Assembly (NCBI RefSeq): GCF_947507565.1
Contig: NC_089176.1
Span: 744,001-808,000, forward strand
Direction of reading: 5' to 3'
DNA from: Oscarella lobularis
Taxonomy: Eukaryota > Porifera > Homoscleromorpha > Homosclerophorida > Oscarellidae
Length of the DNA: 64,000 nucleotides
The first letter of the stretch is position 1. Every line of letters begins with the position of its first letter. Below the pieces are notes generated by a model. That model made no database searches, was not told the origin of the DNA, and saw only the letters and a list, made by a program, of their open reading frames with translations. This document shows positions 21,851-32,806 of this stretch, in pieces. Both the position numbers and the translations under genes were made by a program.

Positions 21851-23512
21851 ACTTTTTTGTTGTACAGCGAGCATGCGTAGTGGGGAGCCGGGTAAAAGAT
21901 GACTCACTCAACATCCTGTTTTCGTTTGAAGCACCGCTTCTCTTCACGGAGCCTCCACAAGACGAAGAAAGCGTGCAAACTGAACCTACCAGCTGCAGCT
22001 TCTGTTTTTTGATTTGTATATCAATAAATCTTAGCTACGAAATTTTGTACAGTAGCCCGGGGGGTTAATTAATGCAATAATCATCAAGCCTAAAGAATCC
22101 CCCCCATCTCCCCGGGCAATATTCCCCAAATAACCGTTTCTGAAATTCTTAGTAGAGCGGCTGATTCCGCTGAACTTAGGCAATTACCTACTATAAACTC
22201 CCACTAGCTGTTACACCGAGTCCAGCCTCACCGTCTAGCCATCTACGCCATCCGTCTAAAATGCGGCGCCGGTGCGGTGCCGCGCGGAAACATCTTCCGC
22301 CGGCGAAGAAGCATTCCAGCGGTGCTCTGCGGTCAGAACGTCAGCGGGGGCACTATTCTTGCGAAATGAAGCTTAATTTGAAAAATCAACATGGAAAACT
22401 CTGTCGCCACTCCTAGTCGACCGCTACATGATTATTCCTATTCTCGGAGTCAATGACATCACTCTCGCGCAACGACTCTATGGATGCGCAAATGCGCCGT
22501 GATTGCATTTAGGGCGTGCCGGCTCCGTTTTCTGAAGCCCGACACTGAAGGATGCCGCCTCGAGCGGAACCTATGTACCCCACCAATCGATGACGTCAAA
22601 CCGCTTGCAAATTGTCGCTACTTCACCTAATTTCCTAATTGAGTTCTGTTTGGGTAGATGATACCGTTCCTGGAAGCGGCGGGACTCAACTGGAAGCCAG
22701 TAAAAAAAAGGAAGGCATCGTGCGTCCGACTGGAGCGTGTTGTCTTGCGTTCAGCACGTACACAGCTAGGACTATTCTCGGAAGTTTGTTCGCGTGAGGA
22801 TTCCCCTGTTACGTGCGGTATATCGCTGGGTTCACGCCACCGGGGAAACGTCAGCTTGTTTATTGGTCAAATATTCATTTATATAAAATGCATATCCCGC
22901 CCCCCCCTTTCTGTTCCCATCTGTTCGGGTGCACGTTATCGCGAGCGGATCTGAAGGCAAACAAACACGGCAGCGTGTGCATATAGAGAGAGACAGAATA
23001 ATTGGCCAACCGCTCTATACCGTGTATGTCACCACACAGCATGCATTCAGTCGTTCCACTAGAGAACTTACTAAAATCAAGGGCATTGGCATTGTGCATC
23101 CTTTTATCAGCACGTATGGGTTCCCCCCCTCCCAGACCAATGTTTTGGCCTCGGGGATGTGTCCTTAGCCCCATGAGTGGAATAAGCAAACAGTGAATGA
23201 ACGATACACACATGCGATAGATTAGCTTATCTCAGTAGGACTGCTCTGGATCAAAATCGTGATTCATCTGAACATTTTTAGGTTACTGCCGCGTTTGAAA
23301 AAGCCCAGAGAGTCGAAGAGCTGCCATTTCTGATCACATTCTTCTAAGCAGCCTATAACTGTTCTCTGCTCTAGTTCCCTGCTCATTTTGTCAATAAAGT
23401 GGCCATGGTAGACTTATAGACTAACTTCGTCCTAGGATAAGTGCCTTTTCCTTGGACAAACGACCGAAATCCAGAATCTATGTAATGCGCATGCGTGGCT
23501 AGTCTCTCCAAC
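21851..23512. other. Intergenic region between ABCC copy 2 and RPL18
   Basis: About 1.66 kb between divergently transcribed genes. It holds both promoters. The part before 23512 ends in a pyrimidine-rich ctctcc just before the RPL18 ATG, as expected of a 5'TOP ribosomal-protein promoter. Several 60-110-codon open frames exist on both strands (for example 22658-22954 and 22875-23213) but none has a recognisable domain or supporting splice structure. I see no RNA gene. Confidence 0.5.
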
Positions 23513-24406
23513 ATGGTGAGTGCGACGCAACCTGAATCTCCCTCGATCATGTCCATCTCACCGTGTGCGATCGTTTAGGGAAAGGATATTGACCATAGGA
23601 AGAAACGAAGAGTGGTGCGAAAGGACACCAAGTCGAAGAGCGGCTACGTCCAGCTTTTAGTCAAAGTAAATCGAACGAACGAGCGCAATACTAAAGTCGC
23701 GAACCTCTCTCGTTAGCTCTACCGCTTTCTCGCGCGACGAACGAGCTCTCCTTTCAACAGAGTCGTTCTCAAACGCCTCTTTATGAGCCGAACGCATCGT
23801 CCTCCCGTCTCTATATCGCGATTGGTAAGAACTTGCCTCTCGCGAGGCCCCGCGCCTCCAAAACGCATTTTCTCGCAGACAAAGCAAATGGGAAAGGGCG
23901 ATCGTGGCGAGAAAGTGGCTGTCATAGTCGGAACGATCACAGACGACGTTCGCCAACTCGACGTGCCCAAGATCAAGGTACGGGAGAAGCGAAGTGTCGA
24001 TTCTGACTGAAAATACCGGTGGTAGGTGTGCGCTCTGCGTTTCACAGCAGGCGCGCAAGCGCGAATTGTCAAGGCGGGAGGAGAGTGCATTACGTTCGAT
24101 CAGCTGGCGCTGATGGCGCCAAAAGGCCAAAATACCGTTCTGCTTCAAGGTACAGTAACACCGATTCCATTTTTCCAACGCGTTGGTTTATCGACCGGTT
24201 TTAGGACCAAGAAAGGCTCGCGAAGCCGAGAGACACTTCGGTCGTCCTCCCGGCACTCCTCACAACCACACGAAGTACAGACGAATAGTATCGTTGATAT
24301 GAACGTCTCTAAGACTCGCTTTGTCTTTAGGCCGTACATTCGTTCGAAGGGACGCAAGTTTGAGAAAGCGCGCGGAAGAAGACGCAGTCGTGGCTACAAA
24401 GCGTAA
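23513..24406 (+). CDS. RPL18: Large-subunit ribosomal protein L18 (eL18)
   Basis: Structural protein of the 60S ribosomal subunit. Seven exons: 23513-23515 (the ATG alone), 23579-23665, 23717-23824, 23879-23977, 24026-24149, 24205-24274 and 24331-24406. Phases close and give 188 residues, the same length as human RPL18. Characteristic segments are [109 protein letters not shown] and the C-terminus [21 protein letters not shown]. Exon 1 contributes only the start codon, and a pyrimidine tract (tctctcc) precedes it, typical of 5'TOP ribosomal genes whose translation depends on growth signalling. A polyadenylation signal AATAAA lies near 24463. Confidence 0.97.
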
Positions 24407-24726
24407 AGAGACAGTCATTGTGTGTGCATGGAGGCATTTTGAGATTTTGTGCGAAAAAATCCAATAAAGTCCCAACGACACGAAAGATATCAGCTTATGA
24501 GAATCGTGTATTTAGACGCCTTTGCTCTATCAAAGGCCGTAAAATAGAGATTAATCCAAAACAAATCCCTCCGATCCATGACAAAATACATGTCCTTTCG
24601 GTTACCGTAACTTCTGTACAAAAGAAAAAAAAGGCGCGGAAGCCTCGCGCGTACGTAGTCCCAAGATGATCTAAGCCGGTTGCATGCATCTAAAAAAGTA
24701 CGTGCGCTGATTTTAGCTCGTGGACG

Positions 24727-27700
24727 TCATCTCATCTGCACTCGAGCCTCGATCTTTCCATCGTACACGGGCAGAAACTCGGAATCCTTGGTGTACTCCT
24801 GATATAACTTCTGCCTGTCACTCGGATCATACACGAGGAAATAGTATCTGTAAAAGAAGACGGTCAGAAAAAAAGACGTTTGATCTCACTGCTAAGCGCA
24901 TTCACCTGTAATTCCCGGGTATATACGCTTTAAAATCTTTCAGCGTCACCGTGGACTGATGCAGGCGAAAGTGCAGCGTCTTGGGCTCCTGCCCAGGCAA
25001 CAGCAACCGATACGTAATCTCAATTCCCCTGGATCTCGAATGCATTCGCTGAGCCCTCTGCTCCGCCGGCGGCGACAGATACGCCGGATCGCGATTCGCA
25101 CAGCTAAATTTGACCGGCTGCCTTCCAACCATGACGTCGCTTCCCTCGCGGGAATTATAGGACGCCACAGACGACGCGCACGACGGATAGAGCGCCGTCG
25201 CCGCCGCCGCGTGCCGATCGTAGACCATGTAGAGAGACTCGGACGGCTCGGACGAGGCGAGAGACCACTGATCGCTGGTATTGCTGCTCATCGCTGTCGT
25301 GTAGACTTTGTCCGATTTGAAGGGTCCTTGGGGTGGAAGTTTAGGTGCCGCCGCCGCCGCAGAAGCAGCCGCCGCCGCCGCTTCGTAGTGATGATGCTGG
25401 TGCACGTGTTGGTGATGGTGCACGTGCGTTTTCTTTTTGAGTCGGCTCAGAGCGGCGATGCGGTGACGTTGTTGGGATCCCGTTTCGTCGAGCTGAATCG
25501 AGCGGACGAGACTTGCGGCGCATGAGGAGAGATCGTCGTCGGAGTGGTCGTCCTCGGCCAATGGGTACGGCTTGGGTTTTCTGTGACCGGCGACGTCGAA
25601 GTCGGGATCAAAGTTTTTGAGTTCCTAGAAATGAGAACTTCATTAGGAAGGACTTGAACTGTTGGTTATTGCGGTGAGGTGCATTAGAAAGGCCCCCCCT
25701 GACTATAGATGAGAGTCTGTGTGTGGGGGGGGGGGGGGGGGGGGGGAAGAGCTAATCTATGAAAAATACTGATTATACATGAACAGATGGATGGTAGATT
25801 ATGAAAGTCACAAAAATACTTATTACTTATTATACATGAACGGGTGTGTGCGTGTTTGTGGGAGGAGGAGAAAGGGAGAACGGCTAACCACAGCCAATAA
25901 GAAAAAACTTATGATTATGCATAAACGAACGTGCAAGTAACCGCAGGTGTACTGCAAGTGATTGGATGCTGGGGGAGAAAAAACCAACAAGGTAACCTTG
26001 GTGGAGGAGGGCAACAGATGAATTAGATAACGGATCTGCTATGATTGTCAATACAAAAAGGCACAATACTGATAAGTCTGAGAAACCGCAAGAGGAACTT
26101 TGGGAAAGGAAGACAGGTACTACAATCTAAAAAAGGGTTGACGGATCTGAACAAAGAATACTGTGGGAGACACAGCTGAGCACACTACTGATTATTTAGA
26201 CGAACATCCGCTGGAGTACAAGTGAACACATGTAAATTACTGCGAGTGAATACAACGCGCGGGGAAGAGGAACGACGCATCGCGTAGTCTCACACAATCT
26301 CTCTCTCTCTCTCTCTCTCTAACATTCGGTCAGTGGATACGCGGATTACGAAAAGAGTCGAGACCGGAGTTCGGAGTGCTACGTGACGTGGGCCTAGACA
26401 ACGGTACACGCGAAGAGAATGGATTCGCGCACTTGACCGATTTCGCTCCTTCGCAGTTCGCGTGATAATAGGGTCCCAATTGGGGAGGGGAGGGGGCGGA
26501 GGCCGCCGACGCCGCCAGTGCCGCCCGCTGGGACTCGTTTCTTTTTTCTTACCGGTTGTTCGACTATGTTGCCCAGCTGCTGTCGATCGATCGTCGATTC
26601 GGGCGACGGACGTAAACAGGACGGTAATTCGTTGTGACGTATGACGTCTTGTAGACGATCGCGGAGGAGAAGAAAGAAATCTTCCGGCCGGTAGTTGTAT
26701 TTTCGTGGCTGGCGCGGCACCGGAGGAAGCTGAGGCGGGGAGAAGGAGAGAAAAGCGCGGTTAGCGGTTTAGTGAGGACGAAGGGCCGAAAAGGGGGCGG
26801 TATCGCGCGCGTTATTCATGTCTGTCTGCGCGGAGACTCTCTGACTGAGCTCACCTCCGGCAGGTCGTCTTTCTGAAAAGCGGCGCGTATTCCGTCGGTT
26901 TGAATGTCATCTTTCGCTTTGGGGGCGTTTTGTTGAGCCGAAAGAGCGCGTATCCGCGCCGATAACGTGCTCCCCTCGCTAGAATAAGAGAAAAATTGAA
27001 AATCTCGACACCATAAATAATCGCTAGAGGCGAGAGACTCAAAAGCGCTAGCGCGGGCTTCCGTTTTTCTTTCCCCCCGACCCATCTAGTATTCTACTCA
27101 CTCGTTTATCGACGTCGCAGACAGAGCGAACGAGCAGACGGTCTGCTCGTCGCCCTCCTCCTCAAAAGGCGGCGAAAAGAGCTCGTTCTCGTCGATCGGA
27201 AACTCGCTGTGCGGCCGATCGCTCGTATTGATCAACAGTCGTCGTCGACTCGCCTTCGCGACGTATTCGCGATAGGTGTCCGACTTGAGAAAGGCGGGAT
27301 ACTCGGCGTCGCGCATCGTGCCGACGACGTCCGCCTGCGCGCCGACATACAAATCGTCGGCGATCGTCGTCGTGCGGCGATCGGCGGCGAGCGACGCGCG
27401 CACGGCTTTCATGGCCACGTCGCCGATTTTCACGTTTTGCGCCGCGCTGCGCGATAGGTATTGCTTGTAAATGCTCTGCGCCTGACGAAGTCGATTCTTC
27501 GGGAGGCACGTCTCGCGATACATCTTGCACGAGAGCCAGAAACTAAGGGCCGCCGCTCGGCCCACGTTCGCTAGATAGGTGTTGAAGACTTCTAAGCCGA
27601 CCGGATCGGCGAGTAGTTCTTCGATTGAGATCGACCACTTGTCGCAGGCGGGCGGCGACGCCGTGCCGGTGATGCGATCCTCTTCGGCGTCGCTCTCTCC

Positions 27701-27745
27701 GCCGGGAAACACGATGGGGCGATCCGCTTCGGGAAGTTCGTCCAT
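24727..27745 (-). CDS. AXIN: Axin (Wnt pathway scaffold)
   Basis: Scaffold of the beta-catenin destruction complex. Five exons: 27745-27102, 26978-26855, 26729-26553, 25624-24906 and 24847-24727; phases close to 594 residues (human AXIN1 is about 860). In order: N-terminal RPIVFPGGESD, resembling the tankyrase-binding RPPVPGEE of vertebrate Axin; RGS domain at about residues 37-145 (SISIEELLADPVGLEVFNTY, LSFWLSCKMYR, YPAFLKSDTYREYV), which binds APC in relatives; exon 3 PPVPRQPRKY...EDFFLLLRDRLQDV, matching the start of the GSK3-binding helix; a His-rich stretch (HHHQHVHQHHHYE) also present in vertebrate Axin; C-terminal DIX domain (ITYRLLLPGQEP, TVTLKDFKAYIPGNYRYYF, FLPVYDGKIEARV) for polymerisation with Dishevelled. 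I find no clear beta-catenin-binding helix. It converges on RPL18 (320-bp gap). Confidence 0.93.
25625..26552 (-). other. Long Axin intron with low-complexity tracts
   Basis: This 928-bp intron is more than ten times the local norm. It carries an uninterrupted 22-G run at 25725-25746 (+ strand; poly-C in the transcript), about 100 nt upstream of the 3' splice site, and a (CT)n tract at about 26297-26320. The middle part contains repeated short phrases (tactgattatac, atgaacagatgg/atgaacgggtg). No coding exon is seen. Confidence 0.65.
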
Positions 27746-29318
27746 TTCTTTTTTTCTGAAAACGAGATCGATGAGTGTGCAGCCAGGGCGTATGTGTGGT
27801 GTGTGTGCGTGCGTGTGTGCCTGTTGTCTCGCGTTTGTGGCGGGCGCGGCACTTCAAACGAGCAGACGAATGCTTCGGAAAAGAAAAAAGGAGCCGCGCG
27901 CGCGCGCGACTTGACTCCTCGATCGAATACGCGTATTCCTCTGTCGCTACACGCAGTCGGACATACAATACGATCGAACTAAGCTACATTTTGACAGGAA
28001 AGCGGCACGTGTTGATGTAGCGGGCCCACCAAAAATAAACGATCACGAAGCCGAAGCCGAATCGCCAGTCGTTTAGGTTTTACAGAAAAAGCCGCCTTGC
28101 GCGATCGTCGCTGCTTTGTCGCACACACGGGTTCGAAAGGCGAAGCGGTGACGATCGGATCGACTATTCGAGCAGCTCGCGTGACGCTAGAAATCGAAAC
28201 GCCGGGCGAGCGTAACGCGATCTACATTCTCGCTTCACGAACCCTCTCTCGAGACGTTCGACGTCGCGATTGTTCGTTTGATGCGGTCGTCGTAGAGAGA
28301 ACGCGCCCACCCCGTTCGCTCTCGAGCGCGGAACGAATCCAATCGAAAGGAGTCGCGAGAGAGATAGAACTAGACCCGATCCAGTTACCTTAGTTATTAG
28401 GCCGACGCACACTGGAGACAGTTTGGTGGACGAAGGTCACGATAGGAATGAACGGGGGAGCGACCGTACTCGCGTGGTTAGTCTCCCCAGAGGCGAGGCA
28501 AAAGTGTCGGCTTGGTCCTCAATCGTCTCGCTCCAAGTCCCGGTCGCTGGTATCAAAGAGACCGCCCTTGTTGATGGCCGAGGGAGACGCCGCGCTGACG
28601 ATGAACGCCTCCGCCCGCGCCAATCAGCGTCCTTGCCGCTAAGCGAGGGAGGAGCCACGTGCTAAGGACATTGCTCTAATTTGAATCGTAAATGTTCCGC
28701 TCTTGTGCCCTAATTATACTAGAGCCACATTGCGAAACGCGGCAAGACCGCCCCGCCGCTCTCGCCGACCCGCCGCCCGACTCGCTGGCTGTCGCTCGAT
28801 CGCGACAGTCGACACGCGCGGTCTACATCTCGTCAAAGCGCCGCGCGCGCGGTTCCGGTCCGGTCGAGCCCCACCGCAAGCCATAGTTCGCGCGCGCGTA
28901 GGACGTGTGGGAAGACGAAAGGTCCAACTTAGTCGTCCACGCATCCCTGGGTAAATTCCCAGAAATTTTCTTAGCGAGAAGGCGGGGACGCATTCGCGTC
29001 GTTGCTAAACGGTCACTTCCTTAGCGGAAATCATAACGAGACGCTGCCATAGTGCACTTTATCGAACACACATAGACAAAGACATCCGCACATATACTAC
29101 AAAGTCCTCCGTCGCCCACGACGAAGTGGCGACGAAGTGGCGACGGAGAACGTAGTTTATAGATACAAAGGCCTCGCTGTCTTCTCGTTAGAAGCCCGAA
29201 AGTTGAAAAGAGAGAAGACGACCAACTACAGACAAAATCGCATTGGAAACGCGCTCTTGCCGACACCTAGGGCCGTCGCCGCCTCGCTCGGTCTTACCTA
29301 ATAGTACTGACGTAAATT
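27746..29318. other. Axin upstream region
   Basis: About 1.57 kb between the Axin start and the stop of the Kazal gene, GC-rich with many CpG and several CG-only runs (for example gcgcgcgcgcg near 27897). It should contain the Axin promoter and 5' UTR. An imperfect tandem gacgaagtggc duplication lies near 29119-29142. No supported gene. Confidence 0.5.
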
Positions 29319-31476
29319 TCATAGACAGGCGGTGTGATCGCAGTGCCAATGTCCGTTGTTGCATTGACTAGGTGGGGTGGGGTGGGGTGGGGAGGCGCGA
29401 AAAAGCGAAAATAAACATAAACACAAATAGCATATAGTTACAGTTCTCATACCAGTCTGAACAGCCGTCCTTCAAGCTTATTATTTCGCCAGACGAGACC
29501 TTTTTCTTGCCCAGGTTGCAGTCTAAACTGAAAATAAAGTCGAGTGTCCTAAACGACGACAGTTCGCGCACCTTTCTTGCACGATTTTTTGTCAACGACG
29601 TTGATATTGCGACCGATGATGCAGGCGGTGCGTTTCAGATGGCACAAGTTCTTGTGCAGGTGACCGTCATCGCCGCACAGATAGTCGATCTCGTCGGGAC
29701 AAGTCGCCGGACAGCAGCGAAAGCCCGCGGAACTCTTCGTGCAGATCTCGTCGCCGCCGCACTGATGCGAACCGCACATCCGTCCTAGAGAAGAGGAGAA
29801 ACCGTAGAGGTACCTCTCTCCCAGACAAAGCAGACGACAGCGGATACGGAGTACCAACATTAGCTTTAGACTAAAACGATTCATTCGCGAGCGAGTGAGC
29901 GCAATTCATCTACCGTCGACTGACGCATTTCCTTTCGTTAGAAATGACCAGGCACTAGACTCCCTAACTCTCGTTCGTCTGGGCGCCATCTACGTGGGGT
30001 TACGTAAATATTTTAGTTCGCACGCCACATTTCAGTTCCTTGCTACTTCAGCTGGGCCTTATCTATTCTGGTCACGATAAGGCCAGTCCGCCGCTATGCA
30101 CGGCGCAACTAATTATTACGCAATTATCTCTGCCTAGGAATAGTAGCGAATTCTACTTTCAATTTTCGAGAAAACACCGTCAGAGGTAGCCTAACCCTTG
30201 CAGCTGCTATAGCCAATTTCCGTGTGCTACAAACAAGGCCACTGACAATAGCGCGGAACTCCTCCGGACACTCCAGTCCTAATTACTTATTAGGGACCCA
30301 AGTCTATTGCTAGCAGGAACGAACAGTTCTTTTCTACCAAATGAATGAATGAATGAATGAATGATTGAATATGATTCAGGCACTGCTACGGCTTTCTATA
30401 TTAATTTGCGGGATGCAGAAGGACGCCAGGGGAGGAAAACCGCATGCGCCACAAGCAGAGAACACTTCCTACGCAGTACCACTAAAACGTCACTGAGCAG
30501 GGAAAAAATGTTAAAAAGATTGAAGTGATAACCAATTAGGGGAAGGACGTTCTCGGTTCTCGTGAGAAATAAATATCGGAATGAGCCAGAGCCCGGGAAT
30601 ACTTATTTTGAGAAGTGTGCCAAGTGGGAAAATAAGAGATTATGGCCATTATAGCGGTGACCACACGCCGCGACGTTCTACAGAGCACCCACTTTGCTCT
30701 AAGCTTCCAACGATCAAAGTTCTCTGACTCGCGGGTGGTCCACGGAAGGATTTAACCCTCTAAGCGCATAAACCAGGAAATCGCGCTAGTCTGCTACCCC
30801 CAACTAAAACAGTAGCTCAAATACCGCTGTCTTGACTGAGAATCGCGCTGGGCCGGGGGCTAAAAATAGACTCGCGCGCGCTTACCTCCAATGAGACATT
30901 CCTCGCCCGTGAACGAGACAAAGGTCGAGCGATCGTTGCGGAAGCATCTGTCGCGATCGAAAACGCAAAGGCTCGCGTACGTGACACCGTTTTCGACGCA
31001 GATCGGCTCCGGTCGCTTGAACATATATTCGGCGAAGCTCGACTCGCAATCGGCGACGCAGCAGCGCGCGTCGTCGACGCACTTTTGGTAGTAGGCACAG
31101 TGTAAGGCGCCGCCCCCGCATATCTCGCCATTCGGCAAACAGTCGTCGACGACGCAAACGCACGTCTTTTTTCTGCCCTCGCGCACGCATTGATGGCCGT
31201 TCGGGCAATTGCAGTCGTTCGCGACGACGCAAACTGCCATGTCGCCCAGATCCGGATCCGTCATCGTTTCGCACATTTTCCCCTTGCCGCAGTCGACTTT
31301 CTTGCACGGGTCGTCGTCGTCGCCCTTTTTCGCATCTGCGGATTGACGGCATACCGAGTTAATTTCGCCGCCAGACGTGCGGTGAGGACGCGCGGTGTCG
31401 TTTCGCTTTTTTTCTCACCATTCGAGACGATCCACGTCGTGTAGACGAGCAATACAAACTTTACAATCACGCGCAT
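29319..31476 (-). CDS. Secreted cysteine-rich protein with Kazal/follistatin-like modules
   Basis: Five exons: 31476-31419, 31335-30886, 29784-29572, 29522-29453 and 29367-29319; phases close to 279 residues. It begins with a signal peptide (MRVIVKFVLLVYTTWIVSN). An acidic start (KKGDDDD) leads into a follistatin-N-like unit (PCKKVDCGKGKMC, CNCPNGHQCV), a cysteine-rich unit (NGEICGGGALHCAYYQKCV) and a Kazal-like unit (CVENGVTYASLCVFDRDRC). Exon 3 adds MCGSHQCGGDEIC and a second Kazal-like part (YLCGDDGHLHKNLCHLKRTAC). The end is a short VWC/pacifastin-like motif, CSDCQCNNGHWHCDHTACL. The combination suggests an extracellular protease inhibitor or growth-factor/matrix binding protein. No orthologue is claimed. 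The last acceptor is preceded by a C4-repeat polypyrimidine tract. Confidence 0.78.
29371..29395. repeat. (GGGGT)n tract with G-quadruplex potential at a 3' splice site
   Basis: Four or more GGGG blocks separated by single T on the + strand. In the transcript of the Kazal gene (- strand) this is a CCCCA repeat directly upstream of the CTAG acceptor of the last exon, so it doubles as that intron's polypyrimidine tract. Confidence 0.8.
29785..30885 (-). other. Long intron of the Kazal gene
   Basis: This 1.1-kb intron separates exon 2 from exon 3. It contains an (AATG)5 microsatellite at about 30341-30362. No exon, RNA gene or mobile element is recognised. Confidence 0.6.
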
Positions 31477-31707
31477 GTCGTCGGCTTATGTCGGAGATTG
31501 CAATTGATACGGTAGCCTCAAGAAATTGCGGCCTAAACGCTCCGTTTACACAAAGAACTCCAAGGGCGTTGTCGAAACGGTAGAGTGCGCTAAGACGAAG
31601 GGCGGGTGACGTGAGTGACCTCTGCCCAAAAATATCTCGGAGTCTACGTCCGGATAGAATCCATATTACGTGTGCACCTTCTGTTGCAGGAAGCACCCAT
31701 TCTAAAT

Positions 31708-32711
31708 TTAACGGAAAATAGATTGTCTGTAGAATTTCAACTCATTGATGCTTTCCATGATGTCTGCTAGGGCCCTAAAACGTTTCAGCTATATGCCATA
31801 ATTTTAGTCGTGCAATCGTTTGCCTATATACCGGTGCTGATACGCTTTCTTGATCTTTTGACTCTGCCTGGGATACCAGCGCCTATATAAGAATAATAAT
31901 AAGAAAACAAGTAAACCTTGCTGATGAAGTTGCTCGTTACTGACTTGCATAGTTCCTTCACCGTCGACACGTCGATAATTCGGTAGTGCAGATGCTCCTC
32001 GAGTTTGGGCATGTATCTCTGAAGAAACGCGCGATCGGCGTGAACAGAGTTCCCGCCTAATGGACACTGCTTTGGCGGTGTGTATTGCTGCACAAATTTC
32101 AGGATTTTGTCTTCCGCTTCTTCAACTGACAATTTAGACGCCTCTACTTCAGCCAACAATCCTGACTAGGAAGTAGATACTATACACGTATCAGTCTACG
32201 CTCCTTTTTATTACTTCTCTGTGGTGTTTCTGGCACCAAGGTCCCATCTTTTCTAGAACACTTGCAGGCTGGTGAATAACTAAGTCTGGTCCCTAGAAGA
32301 GCATGCTGTAATTTAACTGCAAATTTTCTGTAGGTTCAAAGTCTGAGTTTTGGGCCTAAGCTAGTGTAGGAAAAGCTAGCAGCCACTCTTGAGATGGCCA
32401 AGCTTCTAAATAAGATATTCACATGCAATGTCTTCAATAAATAGTCCCTAACGATGCAGAGTTGAACGTACCTCTTTGACTACTGCAAGATCACCGTCAG
32501 TGATTATGCAGGCAATTTCCAGTATGTGCTCCGTTCTAGAGTCCAAACCTGAGGAAGAGAACGCGATTCCATATGAAGCAAATAAATCCTTGACCTCACC
32601 TGTCATCTACGCACGAGAAAAAGTTTTGCAAAACTAAAACGGGGGAGACTTGTCAGTGTGTCTGACCTCCATGTCAATCCACACAATATTATTGGCATCT
32701 TTGGAAGCCAT
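31708..32711 (-). CDS. REXO2: Oligoribonuclease, mitochondrial-type (REXO2)
   Basis: 3'-5' exoribonuclease of the DEDDh family that degrades 2-5-nt RNA fragments, in mitochondria and cytosol in animals. Exons resolved: 32711-32667 (MASKDANNIVWIDME), a 7-nt exon 32606-32600 (ATGACAG), 32548-32472 (LDSRTEHILEIACIITDGDL), then GPDLVIHQPASVLEKMGPWC, SGLLAEVEASKLSVEEAEDK ... GGNSVHADRAFLQRYMPKLE, then RWYPRQSQKIKKAYQHR and a last exon ALADIMESINELKFYRQSIFR with a stop at 31708. All catalytic positions are present: D and E of WIDMEMTG, D of VHADRAF, and H plus D of QHRALAD. The protein starts close to motif I, so a mitochondrial leader is not evident from this start. Transcribed divergently from the ABHD14-like gene. 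Confidence 0.95.
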
Positions 32712-32806
32712 CTAGATACTGTAATGCCGCTGGTGACGAGAAAAAAACGTATTCTCCTGATTCTTCGACTGTGTCCAACCGCGCATGCGGAAAAGCGACA
32801 TAAATA
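32712..32806. promoter_or_regulatory. Bidirectional promoter, REXO2 / ABHD14-like
   Basis: Only 95 bp separate the two divergent start codons (32711 on -, 32807 on +). Both transcripts must start inside this interval or within UTRs reaching into it. No TATA box is obvious. Confidence 0.7.

Noticed and set aside
23657-24178. 173-codon minus frame across RPL18 ([13 protein letters not shown]...)
   Set aside because: It lies antisense to well-supported RPL18 exons and introns and has no domain.
28131-28150. GGTTCGAA as a tRNA B box
   Set aside because: Flanking bases do not form an acceptor stem or A box; no cloverleaf can be drawn.
30341-30362. AATG tandem repeat as a CRISPR-like or regulatory array
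   Set aside because: It is a plain tetranucleotide microsatellite in an intron.
31804-32067. REXO2 ending at KRLHD (stop at 31804), lacking the catalytic His/Asp of motif III
   Set aside because: A GT-AG intron (CACCG|gtatat...ttttag|GGCCC) leads to an exon ALADIMESINELKFYRQSIFR that restores motif III.
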